Assembly (NCBI RefSeq): GCF_963678635.1
Contig: NC_087067.1
Coordinates: 5,622,647-5,686,646 of the forward strand
DNA: 64,000 nucleotides
Source: Symsagittifera roscoffensis
Taxonomy: Eukaryota > Xenacoelomorpha > Acoela > Convolutidae
Direction of reading: 5' to 3'
Shown: positions 33,131 to 45,500 of the stretch, in pieces
Position numbering within the stretch: position 1 is the stretch's first letter
Layout: each line of letters begins with the position of its first letter
Position numbers and translations under genes: made by a program
Notes under the pieces: model-generated
Database searches by the model: none
The model's input: the letters and a program-made list of their open reading frames with translations, nothing else
What the model was told of the DNA's origin: nothing

Positions 33131-33689
33131 ACCGGTCAGCACCTATGATAGTATGTTCACGGTGGCAAAGATTAGTCACATTAGATCTGTCCTCGGATTT
33201 AAAAAGGAAGCTTTCTCCAAAGGTAAACTCGAGTCTCCAAAGGCTAAGAATAATAATAAACGCGTTTGTAAGATATCGAACATAAAACAGCCGGTAGAGG
33301 GCGAAAAAACATGTTATGGAAAACGGACCAATCACAGAGCGGCGACGAATTGCAGTTCCGGCAGGTCACTTAAGTCTAGTGAAAATGTAATCGGGACTAT
33401 TATTGAAACAGATTTCGGTTATTCAAATTTACGTGTAAACATTCAAAATTCAAAATCTAGTATAGTTATGGAACGAAAGATCAGGAAACTATTGGAACGA
33501 CACCCCAGCAATAGTAGCAGCGATGAGATAGAGGAGATCAATCAAGATATGCTAGCAGTCACTACAGAAGTCCGGAGCACTAGAAGTAACACCATGATTT
33601 CCATTCCTTCGGTTTATCCGGGCGAAAGTTATCCGCCGGTTAATCCGGAAAATCGCTTTATGGCTTTTATTCCGAGAAATTGCAAAGTA

Positions 33690-34477
33690 CTTAGTAAACA
33701 AACCGCGCTTCCAGAATTGTTTAATCTTCGATTTATCGAATCCCAGTACGGTTCAGATCCTCAACTCCAAGCAATCATTGAAATGGTTAAGTGCAAGGAC
33801 CCACAGTTACACACAAAAATTGCAGCTATGAGGAAGTATTATGCCCAATACACTCAGGATTTTCAAGTAAAGGACGGATGCCTGTGGATGGATGAGAGAC
33901 TCGTTATTCCAAACACTTTGAAGTGGCGGTAAACAACAGATTGCATTATTATCATCATGGGAAGTCAAATATTTACGAGGCGGCCAAAGACATCTGGTAC
34001 CCTTACATGTTCCGCAGTTTAGCGACAATCGCCGGGAATTGCAAAGAATGCACATTAGCTGGTAAGAATTTGAAAAACATGTGTTCGAAAGGGTATGTAG
34101 GAAAAATACCTGAACCCAAAGAACCAAATGAATCTGTGCAATTAGACTTTTGGGGGCCAATTAATTATTTAAAGGAATATAAAAAATATTTGCTGGTGGC
34201 GGTGGATCGGTTTTCTCGTTGGCCATCGGCTATAGTGTGTATTTCAAATCGGTCGGACAAAATCGTAAAATTCCTAAAAGCATATATAATTGCACACGGA
34301 GTTCCGCGACAAATTCGAGTGGACCAGGGAACGAATTTTATGTCCAAGGAGGTCCAAACTTTCTGTCATGGAGAAGGATTTGAAATATTTACATCGCCAG
34401 TTAACGATCATCGGGCAACAGGATGTGTCGAGCGGACAATCGGTAGCATCAAAAATTCAGTACTAACCTTAACCTAA
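33690..34477 (+). pseudogene. Integrase of Ty3 element
   Basis: The HHCC zinc region (HYYHH, then CKECTLAGK) is followed by a DDE core: LDFWGPIN, RVDQGTNF and GCVERTIGSIKNS. All three acidic residues are present. A frame break near 33,920 separates the N-terminal region (QVKDGCLWMDERLVIP) from the core, and there is a stop after SVLTLT. Confidence 0.88.
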
Positions 34478-35770
34478 GAAAAACCTGAACCCTTGGATCG
34501 GATGGTTGAAAGGGCCCTCGGTGCTTTAACATTCGCTAAAAACGCCATCCTGAACATAACACCGTTTGAGGCGCGCCATGGCCGGGAAGCTAACACAGTT
34601 CTCAGGAATTTGACCAAAAAGCCATCTTTAAGAAATCTAAATTGGGAAAACGTAATACGCTCAAAATCTACTTGTTTAGATGAACGAGACCCAAACGCCC
34701 AAGCGATGCCAGAGCCGATGGACACAAACTGGGGAGTCCGCTCTGATACGGAGTACGATGTGAAAAACAGGCGCCACCCTTTGAGATTGGCTGATGACCG
34801 GATCGCTAATCAGGACAATGAACCCGGGGTTGTTCGGACCACGGATGAACCAGCCTCTATACCACCAGTGGTTGTAATGCAGCGAACAGGAGAGCGCATT
34901 TTAAATTGGTATAAACCATTGAAATCCACTATAATAAATCAGAGTGAACATACCATTTAAATGAGTAATGGTGCTGTGCTTAGAAAATCGGGAGTAGCAC
35001 TGAAGCGGACGAATATTGCGAAGAAAAGGGCGCCGGGTCAAATCGCTGCACCACCAACGCCGTGGGACTTGAAACGGAAATTACTAGCGAATCAACCATA
35101 GAGTTCAAAAGGCACCACAGGCACCTATCAAAGCACCGTAGGCAAACGGAAGAAACTCCAAATCCGGGACAATGTGGAGGATTCGGAATCCGAAGAAGAT
35201 GATTATTTACCGCTGGCCACAACAAGACAAGCTATTGAACCGAAGGAGGGTAACCCGGGAGCAAATTTTGAAGGGGTGAGACAAGAAACGTCAAGTGGGG
35301 GACAGCAGCAGACGGAGCCGACGGAGACGATAACGATTCGACCGAGCGATTACGAGACGGCGACGGAGTATACCATTGAACGAGAGGCGGAAATCGAGAT
35401 CAACCGGAGGAAAAACGACACCACGGATGAAACACCGAAGGAGACGGAACGCGAAATTCCACAAATCGGAGTAAAAAGCGGGGCAGGAAACAACGGTTTG
35501 TTTCGTATTCGAGCCAAGATTCGGCAAGTTCGTTAGACGAGACCAGCTCAAGACGTTCCGGAAGGAAACGCACGGCAGTGACCATGATGGGGGCAGTCAT
35601 GATTGACAATATGACTGTCCAGGGAGAGGGCATGCCGTGAAGTGGCAAAAAAACTCAATTGTTTAAGTTTGAATGTAGCAGCAGCCAGTTAACCAAAACT
35701 ATCGCTAAAACTCGTATTTGTCTTTTTTAACATTTCATTGAGTACTTAAATCATGTCATCATTTCTTACA
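34478..35770 (+). pseudogene. Integrase C-terminal and 3' region of Ty3 element
   Basis: The frame 34,493-34,960 (RALGALTFAKNAILNITPFE; ARHGREANTVL) is the usual post-DDE integrase segment. A following acidic frame (35,174-35,536) rich in E, D and T has no family I recognise. The last 230 bases are non-coding up to the polypurine tract. Confidence 0.7.
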
Positions 35771-35780
35771 AGAAGGGGAA
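35771..35780 (+). promoter_or_regulatory. Polypurine tract
   Basis: AGAAGGGGAA lies directly before TGTCATAG, the start of the 3' LTR. This is where plus-strand DNA synthesis is primed in LTR elements. Confidence 0.75.
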
Positions 35781-35886
35781 TGTCATAGTATCTAAATTAG
35801 TTCATTATTCTATCACTAGTTGTTGCTATTTAGTTTATCTTTCTGTCTGGCGCTAACCGGTATTTAACCTTCGGAATCGTATTTTC
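35781..35886 (+). repeat. 3' LTR, shortened
   Basis: It begins TGTCATAGTATC. After 95 bases shared with the 5' LTR it jumps to CGTATTTTC, the last bases of the LTR, so about 95 internal bases are missing relative to the 5' LTR. It is followed at once by the 63-bp flanking repeat. Confidence 0.75.
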
Positions 35887-35949
35887 TTCCATCTTTGCTG
35901 TCAAAATAGGCAGAAGTTAAAACAGTAGTTATCATTAATCGCAACCATT
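35887..35949 (+). repeat. 63-bp direct repeat, right flank of Ty3 element
   Basis: Same length and sequence as 29,146-29,208 except for one base (ATCATTAATC here, ATCAGTAATC there). It directly abuts the end of the 3' LTR. Confidence 0.85.
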
Positions 35950-36230
35950 ATTTAAAATTGAGTACTCCAGAAATTAAGCACGTCAGCCCGAAAAGAATAT
36001 ATTCGGTGCTTCTTTTTGAAATTCTAAAGCTGATGAAACTGTATGTTCCCATTTGCTAACGCTTGCAAACGAAGTGTAATCAAAATCGTTTTCCCAATTT
36101 CGAAATTTGGAAGCATGCTTTGCCGGTTCTTTTTGCCGTTTTCTGCTTTGTATTTTGCCGTTTTCATGCTTTGCCGTTTTCTGGAACTGTCTACACTAAT
36201 TTTGCAAAAATAAAACTTTACAAATAACAT

Positions 36231-36236
36231 TTTAAT
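36231..36236 (-). promoter_or_regulatory. Possible poly(A) signal of gene 2
   Basis: An ATTAAA hexamer on the minus strand lies about 60 bases past the gene 2 stop, similar in spacing to gene 1. Chance occurrence in AT-rich DNA is likely enough that this is only suggestive. Confidence 0.3.
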
Positions 36237-36294
36237 TGCTAAATTTCATTATCTCATCTATTTACAAATAGCAAAAAATGTATTATTAATTTAA

Positions 36295-36519
36295 CTATAG
36301 TTTGGATTTGGAATTAGGTGTTTCTTGTTGCATAATATCTCTCAGAGTTCTAAGTGCTCTCTCAACATAAGAAATGAATAAATTCGAATGCGTTCTCTGA
36401 GACTGGCGAAATGTTGACACCATGAAGAGAATGGAGTTGCTTTGAATGTTGTAGCACACTCCCGTACAGTCCAGTGAAGTAGGGCCGAAGGTAGTGAATC
36501 CCCCTTTTTCGGAATAAAC
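36295..36519 (-). CDS. Gene 2 exon 13 (C-terminus, SKL end)
   Basis: The acceptor is TTCCAG|; the exon encodes 74 residues and a TAG at 36,295-36,297. It carries [19 protein letters not shown] and ends NSKSKL. The last three residues, SKL, are the consensus PTS1. Thr replaces the tunnel-closing Met of CrAT. The open frame continues upstream into the intron but the splice acceptor is clear. Confidence 0.92.
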   Translation of the reverse strand, partial: VYSEKGGFTTFGPTSLDCTGVCYNIQSNSILFMVSTFRQSQRTHSNLFISYVERALRTLRDIMQQETPNSKSKL

Positions 36520-39500
36520 CTGGAAAGAAATGAGAAGGACTGTCATCATGTTCAGACAATTCATACACGAGGGAAAGGACCAACAGACGAGCTGTTCAAT
36601 TCTTCGCGGAGAACCGCTGTTGTGCAATTTTTTCTTATTTTTCTTGGCTGGGTCATGATGCCTTAAGCAAAAATCCAACCTTTCGATTGCGAGGCCGAGT
36701 TGTAACCCCTTAACGACAGCTCCTGTGATCACTACTGTAAACTTTACACAGAGGCAAAGCTGCAATTTGCAAACACAAGCGAGGAAAACGCAAGAAAGAA
36801 CTCTGAACAGGCAAAGCAACAAAATGAAATCAGGAAAATAATAAAAATACACCTTGAGAAAAATTTTTGCTGAGATGAGGAAAAACAGGTTCTCACATCT
36901 GCTCCACGCCCGCCTGTAATTTTACTTACACTAGACACAAATAAAGCAGATGCCGTTTATTATCAAATTGCCAATGCTATGCAGCAAAAATTCGACCAAA
37001 AAAAAACTAATCAATGTTCCGGATTTGAATCTACCACCTTTTAATTTGATGTCTGACGTACTCACATTTACGTCACGGTCGCTTGGACACAAACTAATGG
37101 CCCAGTTAATATTGGATGCACCTGTTTTAATATTTTAATCTTTGATTGTACAGATACCGAAATGCGTAATTTTCAAAGTTTCAAAAAAGAGACTTTAAGC
37201 GAAACCCTAGTGATTCTCCTACTTCAGTAGGGGATTAGCTGTTTATTTAGAGGAGAAAACTACTACATACTCTTTCAACAGAATTTTTCTATCTCAGATT
37301 TGGCAGGGTAGTTTTCGAAAAAAATATATAAAAAAAGATTCCAAGAAACGATCAAATATTGTAAATTTGACTTTTCCAAAATCCATTAACAACTCTCTAA
37401 TAAAACATTCGAATAGCATCTTATGCAAGAAGGACTTTCACATCCTGATTTTTAGATTGAACCCTTAATATCAGATTTAGTTAGTAATTTTCGAGAAAAA
37501 AGTTTGAAATTTCTACAAAAAACGGTAAAAATTTCAAAAAAAAGCTAGTAATTTTCGAGAAAAAAGTTTGAAATTTCTACAAAAAACGGTAAAAATTTCA
37601 AAAAAATGGATTTTTGTTATGACTTCATAAGCTAATCTACAAATAGGGTGACGCAGATTACACAGGGAAAACCTAAGCACCACATTAGTTTTATTGAAGA
37701 AACAAGCTCATAATCAGCGGGTTAGCGTTTGAAAAAAAAGAATAAGTTTCCAAAAAAAGGGCAAAACTTCAAAAATTTGACATTTTCTAGGGCCATAATT
37801 TTTTAAATCACAGAGCATAGCCGTTTACACAGGAGAAAATTCACCGAAAAATTAAATTTTTTTCTTTCTGTTGAACCTGAATCTCAGATTTGGCAGGGTA
37901 GTTTTTGAGAAAATAAAAGTTTTAAAAAATAACAAAAATATCAAAAAAGGGCTGGTTTGAGGCCATAATTTTTTTTCTACCAAACTTAGGGAATAGCCGC
38001 GTAAGAAGGAGGATCCCCATGATTTGATCTTTTGATTGAAACGTTTATGTCAACTTTGCGCATTTAATACTTGAGGAAACGGAAAAAAAATCAAAAACAA
38101 ATAGGTCAAAAATCCCTTCCGAAACTTTCGAAGACCATAGAACGTGGGCTAAAATAAATAAAGACTAGCAAAATATGCAGGCACATAGAAGAGCCGCGAG
38201 TTTTTCCATTGGTATCAATTTTTTGAAAATCGGCTCAGTACTTTTTGAGAAAAAACTCAAATTTCTGCGAAAAGTGCAATAATTTTCCAGAGCGTCGCAA
38301 AAAAAATAACCAAAGACATCAAATCCCCTACATTTGCATAATAGCTGTTGTTTTCAACAGGACCTTACACTATCCAAAAAAAAGCCGCAGTATATGCTAT
38401 CAAATTGCCTTTGCTTAAATATATACCAAAAATGCCACCAATGAGCACTTTTATTTGCCTTCCAGTGGTGGACGCCGCCTTCCAGTGGTGGATCCGACAT
38501 CTTGGGCCCCACCAAGATGCAAATGGCGTCAAGCCCCCCCTCCCATTGGGTCGGGAGAAGCTCAGAAGTCTCCGGGTTTTCGGTTACGGAGCGTCTGAAG
38601 CCGGCCAGGCTGCTCCGTCTGCTCATCCTTATACTACTACTCCGCTCCGGCATTAATCCAAACCCTGGTCCAGGACCTTACTTTTGCTCCCCTTGCTCTT
38701 TCCGCATCAAACGCACCCAGCCCAGTGTCTGGTGCCACATCTGTGGTTACATTCACCTTAAATGTAGTGGTCTTACCCACCTTAACCAACACCACCCTGA
38801 CTACTATTGCCCTACCTGTACCTCTACCTACATTTTACCTCCCCCAGGCACCAGGTCCTCTAACTTGACCACCCCCAACTCCCAAACTTGTTCAACTTCC
38901 CTAACCGCCCCCCAACCCCACCTCCCTAACCCCCCTCCCCCTCCCACCCTTCCCACCTCCTCGAATAATAATTCCTCCTCCCAAAATCGCGCAAATCGTA
39001 ATCGTGTAAATAGTGAAAATAACTCAAGTTCAAACAACCATTTTAATCATACTGCTGTTAATAATGTAAATAGTTCACCACACCCCGCCAAAGGCCTTTT
39101 AAAAATCCTTCAATTTAATTGCAACGGTATCTCCGGAAAAGCACCCGAAATTGCTGCTTTCTTATCTCAAAATCAAATTCATATTGCTGTCTTCCAAGAA
39201 ACTAAATTAAGAAAGAAATCTCGAAACCCCTCACTTGGCTCACACTACACTTTAATTAGAAAAGATCGAGAAAAAGAAGGGGGCGGTCTTCTCATAGCCA
39301 TACATGAGTCGATACAATACGAAGAAATAAATATTAACAACGATGGAACACTAGAGGCTATGGGCATATCAGTGGTAGCCAGTTCATCCAAGCTTCGTAT
39401 TTATAATTTCTACATCCCCCCTGCGCTCGAGCTGTCCCCCTGGTTACTCTGCGTCCCTTGCCGAACTACTTGAACCTGGGGACGCCTTAGTACTCGGGGA

Positions 39501-42500
39501 TGCCAACGCACATTCACAACTATGGAACTCCAACATCGAGGAAGATCAACGCGGCTCTGTACTTAGCAATGAAATAACCGAATCCACCTTTGCACCATTA
39601 AATGATGACACACAAACCAGAGTCCCTTTTAACTCAGAAAACCAACTCTCGTCACCAGATATTTCCCTCGCATCCCAATCGCTCTTACTCTCCACATCAT
39701 GGACCCCAATTAAATCTCTAGGATCAGATCACCTACCCATTCTTCTAGAACTACCCTTGGATGATTTTATAAATTTTTCACCTAAAAGGACTTTTATAAA
39801 TTTTTTAAAAGCAGATTGGATCAAATTCACAGAGGAAATTGAGGAGGGTTTCTTTTCAGCGGTTCCACCTTCCGGAGTTGCCGCCGGAGAGAAATTCTTG
39901 AGGGACCTGGTGCTCAGGGCAGCACGCCACCACATCCCCGCTGGCCGTATTCGCCACTTCACTCCCTCTCTTTCCCCCGAGTCCACTGCCCTTGCCGCCG
40001 AAAGAGATTTAAGCCGACAACAAAATCTCCCCCCAGAAGTCATATCCCAACTGATCTGTAGACTCATGAAACAGACAGCAAAGGACAAAGAAAATAAATG
40101 GCGAGAATTCCTCCGGACTTGCGACTACCGCACTGGTGCCAGAAAGTTCTGGAAAGTGGTACGCTCCTTAAATGGATCTAAGCCCGTGGCAGGAAGACAC
40201 CCCATTACTTTTGGTTCTAAACCCATACACTCACCTCGTGATATTACCAGCTCTTTTAACAAACAATTCACAAATGCCAGACCCCACGCCTCTGACAAAC
40301 TCCTTCGTATAACGAGAAGAAAAATTGCCAAACTACCGCTGTCAGACAGCCCAATTGTTACCCCTGAAAATACTAAACAAGCCATTGCAGACAGCAAACC
40401 ATCGCGAGCGCTAGGTCCCGACGGCCTTTGTAATATACATCTTAAACATCTCGGCCCACTTGCTACTCAATACTTAACATACCTTTTTAATATCTCTTTG
40501 TCCGAAAGCATTATCCCCCAAATTTGGAAAAATTCAAAAATTGCACCGCTTCCAAAGCCCAATAAGGATCTTAAACAATCAACATCTTACAGACCTATAT
40601 CCTTACTCTGCCCAGCTGTTAAAATTCTGGAGAGGCTCGTTCACCCCATCTTTACCAAACATCTCCCCAACGCCAAACACCAACACGGCTTCCGCCCTTT
40701 TCACTCCACCACCACAGCTCTCTCCACTCTCGAATTTTACATTTCAGACGGTTTTAACCAAAATCGCCCCCTAAACGTACGGTACTGGCCACACTTGACT
40801 TATCTAAGGCTTTCGACATGGTGTGTCATCGCTCACTTGTGGAACTCGTTCATGACACTCCCCTCCCAAGAAGTCTAGTCCGCTGGCTAAGTAATTACCT
40901 TAATGGTCGACAGGCTGCCACCTCATTCCGTGAACACACATCCCCCCATCGAATAATCCACTGTGGCGTACCACAAGGTTCTGTTTTATCACCCACACTC
41001 TTCAATTTTTATGTCCATGATGCACCGCCACCTCCCGATAATGTAAACCTTGTTTCGTATGCAGACGATTTCCACCCCTTCGCAAGCAGTTCCAATATTG
41101 ATATCGCCTCAAACTCCATCAATAGCTACCTAAAAAGGCTCTACGATTTTTTCACCTCACGCAAACTAAGTTTCGCGTCCTCTAAAGGATCAGTCACACT
41201 TTTCTCCTCTTATAACAAAGAATTTAATAAAACACCTAGTGTTCTTTTAAATAACGAGGCGCTACCCCTAAACAAAAATCCAACAATCTTAGGTGTGACA
41301 TTTGATCCAACACTTTGTTTTGCCACTCACTGCAAACAATCCGCTGAAAAGGCCAGACGCAGGATCGGAATCCTGAAGGCATTAGCAGGATCAACCTGGG
41401 GTCACTCCAAAGAAGCCCTCCTCCTAACTTTTAAAGCTTTAATTCGCCCCATACTTGACTATGCAGCCCCCGCATGGTCCCACGCATCAAGTAACACCTC
41501 CATAAATTGCCTGCAGGTTGCCCAAAACCAATCCCTTCGCCTTGTTACTGGATCAAAACTAATGAGTTCCACTGCCCACCTGCACAGTGAATCTGAAATC
41601 CTAACGGTCAAAGACCACCATACCCTTCTGTCATCTCAATTTTTTATCTCTACCTATCGTTCCCACCATCCCATTAATTTTATACATTCACATCCCCCTC
41701 CTCCCCGTCTACTTCGCCCCTCAATTATAAGCTGCTTCAAAGAAGACACCCAGAAAACTTTAACCGACTTTTCAGTCTACGCAAACCACCCTCTAGTTCT
41801 GGACGACCGAGACGAAGTCTCCACTTTTATTTTTAACTACTACAAACCAATTTTAAAAGACAACCATACCTCCCTTGTAACCAAGTTCCTAGCCGAAACC
41901 CCTCCGTCTAAAGTTATTTGTATCCCTCCCCCAAAGATTGACCCCTCTGAAAAATCTCTCCCACGTCCCACGCGCTGTAAGCTCTCCCAGCTCCGGTCTG
42001 GCTACAGCCGGCTCCTTAACACCTACCTATCCCGCCTCGACAGCTCCATCTCCCACCTTTGCCCAACCTGTTCCCTTGCCCCCCACACAACTTGTCACCT
42101 TTTCAACTGCTCCCAAAACCCCTCCCCACTCACCCCAGCAGACCTGTGGCTTCGGCCGGTAGAGGTTGCTAAGTTCCTTGACCTGGAGACAGAAGAGCCC
42201 AACCCGACCCGCGTGGGCTAACAACAACAACAACAACAACTTTTATTTGCGACTTAGGTTGGAAAAAAATTCTTCGTAATAATACACTACGCTTGTGTAA
42301 AAATCGGTATCTGGATGATTGCTAAAATATCTTTAATGAAAATTATTATCTGCGATTTTTCAAATTCAAAAGCGAAATTTGAATCTTTCAGCAGGGAGGG
42401 AAAATACCAGTCTTGCTTTTTAGATATATGCAAGTAAGAGTAAGACACATTTACTTTAACCTATATACACGCAAACTTCAATACGACAATTTCACTTTTA

Positions 42501-45500
42501 TCCAATTGCCTTTTCAAGAACAAATGAGCACAACTAACTTGACTAGTAGACAGCAATATCTCTGAGAAGTAATCGTGAAACTGTTCCTTGAATAGCTGTG
42601 GTAGTTTGAGAGTGGAATCCTGACTGGCTAATTCTCTGTGTGCCAGCTTCAGTCCCAGCAGGTGTCTGTCTACTCCCTCCATTTTCATCACTTCCCTCGT
42701 GTACTCAGAGTGGGCTCTGATAGCATCTAGAAGAAGCAGAGGCAGCGAAGGGTCCTAAGAAAAGGATAAGTGACTCAACTAGACTGGTGCTCGTTGCCTG
42801 TGGGTGAGGCACAATTCTGTCCACAAAAATTCCATATCGTTCTGACACAGAGGCACAACAGCTTGATTTTGCACAGATGACCTTTTTCTTGCTGATACTT
42901 AATGGAGTAATTTATCAGCTTTTTATTGGGACTATATGTACAATTTTGACCCCTCAAATGGACCAAGTGAACTATCTCCGCCTCCAAACTCTAATTCGAA
43001 CTAAAATTTAGAATCATACTAAATTTCGTTTAAAATACTAATTTTCGTTTCAAAAGCTGATTTTTTTTGAAGCAAACAACTAACAGAAAGTCAGTAAACG
43101 CAAGTGAACAGAAAAAATCCTGATTTAATTTTCGGACGTCAAACAAAAAATACTAAATGGCCTTAAAGCTCTTTGCATTTCTAAAACAAATTACCATTGA
43201 CGCTTTTTGATTAAATTATCCCAATTTGAGAAAACTGGAACCAAAGGTAAAATGTTTATATCGCTAGGAAATCTGATAATTATATTCAATTGACCTAATT
43301 AGAAGTCGATCATGTTTTTCGTGACCTTTACACTTTTGCTTTTCGATACTGGAGTTCGCCTTCCTTTTAACAATGGAAGAGCACTGTGCTTAAAAAGAAA
43401 TCAAAAGCCAAACGCGAACAATCAAAATTGAGCGTGAACAAACTTCCTTCTCTTACCTGAAAAAAAATAGACAAAAAGAGACCTATATACTAGTCTTCAC
43501 TACGTTCATTACTCTCAAAAACATAATTTCGGCTGATCGAATTTATACTGAATCAAATCTCCAATTCATTATCCAAAAATTCGCTTTTCCCAAATTGCAT
43601 CAACATTTTTTTACAGTAACCACGTGATCTTTATCTCCTTATACCGGTTATATCCCAATACGAATCCATTTATTGATTTCAGACACCAAAACTTTCCAGT
43701 TTCAAGTTTCCTAGAAGCAATATCCTTGTTATTCTTTTGTTACGACCATATTTATGATACCTCTTCAAAATCTGAAGCACTCGAACTTTTACCGCAACCC
43801 TTGGTTTCCTTCAAAAAATAAAAGCTTAGAAAATCATTGATGTTTACTAAGTTATTAAATTGAGTTTTATAAACACGAAAAGATCTCGACAAAGATCAGA
43901 CAGAGGCGTAAGGTAGCTACGCGCCACTTGCAATACCACATCAAAATAGCATTGCAAGCTTGTAAGCAGGAAAAGAAAGCCCAAAAAAATGAAAAGTAGA
44001 AAAAACCACAATTAAAAAAATGAAAATGTGTGGAAAGATTTTCTATTTGCGAAAAACAAGTCCCGGAAACACAATCGCAAAAATTTTGAACGATAAGTTA
44101 TGTTATCAGACTTGTAACATTTTGTGCGATCCAGAAGGGAGCAAAAAACGCGTGTTTCCTTTGAAACGACCCACAGTTAGCCGATAACAGATAGGCCAAA
44201 ATTATTTGGTCCGAACAAAAAAAAAGAAAAAAATACGAAATCAAGGCAAGTAAAATTACAAGTTGCGGAAGTAAAAGCAACTCCAATGAAAATTGCGTAC
44301 ACCGAAAAAGTGATGCTAAGATGTGGCAGCCCAAAACAACATAAGCAGAAAATAATAGGCCGACAGTTTTATTTGGAACAGATTCTCGTTTGAAAAAACA
44401 GATGGTCTGGTCAGATTCGGACCATGGACCTTTGCCATTCATTGTCTCCAGGCTAAGAGTGCCTGAAACGTTAAGAAATTTGATATAATTATGAGCTAAG
44501 GTACCACGAGGAGATCAGTTCAGTTGAGTCCTGTGACCAACGTTGTTAAAGTTTCGTTGAGTACAGTGACCAACGTTGATAACGGGGGAAAAGTCTAGTA
44601 CCGGGTTGCAATACCCAGCTAACCGCAAGGTTAAAGATACAAAACTACGCTTACTGTATAGTCTAAAGTTGCAGCAGCCCTTGCGAATTGAAGTGCCTGA
44701 GGAGTTGCAGATCTGATAGTGTCTGTCCTTCCCCACCTGTAGTTCCTCAAAGATCCACTCTCGTAAGTTGGAACCAACAACTGCTCATCAGGATCCACGT
44801 TGTACTTGTCTTGCAGATATCTAACAAACATCAGATTGCTTTCTGTTATTTTACTATTGAAATATTCCCCAGTGGATATCAACCTCGTATATTTGGTCTT
44901 TCATTCAGACCCTGATTTTGAGCAGAAAAAATAACGAAGCGTTATTAATTTTTCCCATTTTCAGTTGTCCACCCGAAAACATATATAGAGACAAAGCTTC
45001 GCTTCGCAAATAATAGCGAGAGCACGACAAAAACGGCTCGATAAAGTGCAATAAAAAGTTTAAAAAAAGGCCTCGAGTTAGTAAAAGTTCGGCTACGTCT
45101 CAGATTCGATCTGTGACCTGGAGTCTCACGCATTAACCACTCCGACACAGAAACTTAAAAAATCAAAACCACTGACCAAAAACAAAGCAGAGAACAGATG
45201 CTATGTACTTGCCAATGCTACAGATCGTGATTATAGCAAAATTGCCACCAAATAAATGAACACTTTGATTTGCGAGGAAGGTAAGAAAAAAAGAAGGTTC
45301 GTACCAATACACTTCGCTCTTAAGTGAAATATTTAAAATTCAACACAATGAACTTCGCTCTTAAGTGTAATAAGTAAATTTCAACACAAAGCTGCAAATC
45401 GCTAAAATACGCATGACTGATTAAATAAGCTTTAAAAACGAAAGAAAACGTAAATATTTAGCCTTGAAAAAAAATCGCACACGATCTGAAGCTTCCGAGA

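Larger units (their letters stand above)
29209..35886 (+). mobile_element. Ty3/gypsy LTR retrotransposon, defective
   Basis: A 6.7-kb element between the two acyltransferase genes. The order is 5' LTR, primer-binding site, Gag with CCHC knuckle, protease, reverse transcriptase, RNase H, integrase, an acidic 3' region, polypurine tract and 3' LTR. Protease-RT-RNase H-integrase order and a 3'-located integrase place it in Metaviridae (Ty3/gypsy). Several frame breaks, an internal 0.77-kb duplication and unequal LTRs make it non-autonomous now. The shared LTR segments differ at about 2 of 95 positions, so the insertion is fairly recent. Confidence 0.9.
38459..42238 (+). mobile_element. Non-LTR retrotransposon (Jockey/CR1-like LINE), nearly full length
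   Basis: A 3.78-kb element in the last intron of gene 2, opposite to the gene. It is flanked by the perfect 12-bp target duplication ACTTTTATTTGC (38,447-38,458 and 42,239-42,250). It is much more C-rich than its surroundings and ends in an (AAC)n tail. Domains in order: hydrophobic leader with an NPGP motif, PHD-like zinc finger, exonuclease-endonuclease-phosphatase endonuclease, reverse transcriptase with YADD, and a C-terminal cysteine-histidine finger. Only two frame breaks were found (near 39,420 and 40,785), so it is young but inactive. Clade assignment is by RT style only. Confidence 0.9.

Noticed and set aside
36295-36852. 185-codon minus-strand frame ending at the gene 2 stop
   Set aside because: Only the part after the TTCCAG acceptor at 36,520 matches the acyltransferase family. 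The upstream part is read-through of intron sequence.
38354-38653. Minus-strand and alternative plus-strand frames at the LINE 5' end
   Set aside because: The frame from 38,502 carries the NPGP motif and zinc finger. The others are shadows in the GC-rich 5' region of the LINE.
44098-44442. Hydrophobic 114-codon minus-strand frame, possible membrane protein
   Set aside because: It is intronic, AT-rich and Leu/Phe-rich as expected from T-rich sequence, with no motif and no splice context.
45075-45150. Functional tRNA gene
   Set aside because: The acceptor and T-arm partly pair, but there is an eight-base excess before the acceptor strand, no variable loop and no U33, so it cannot be a working tRNA.
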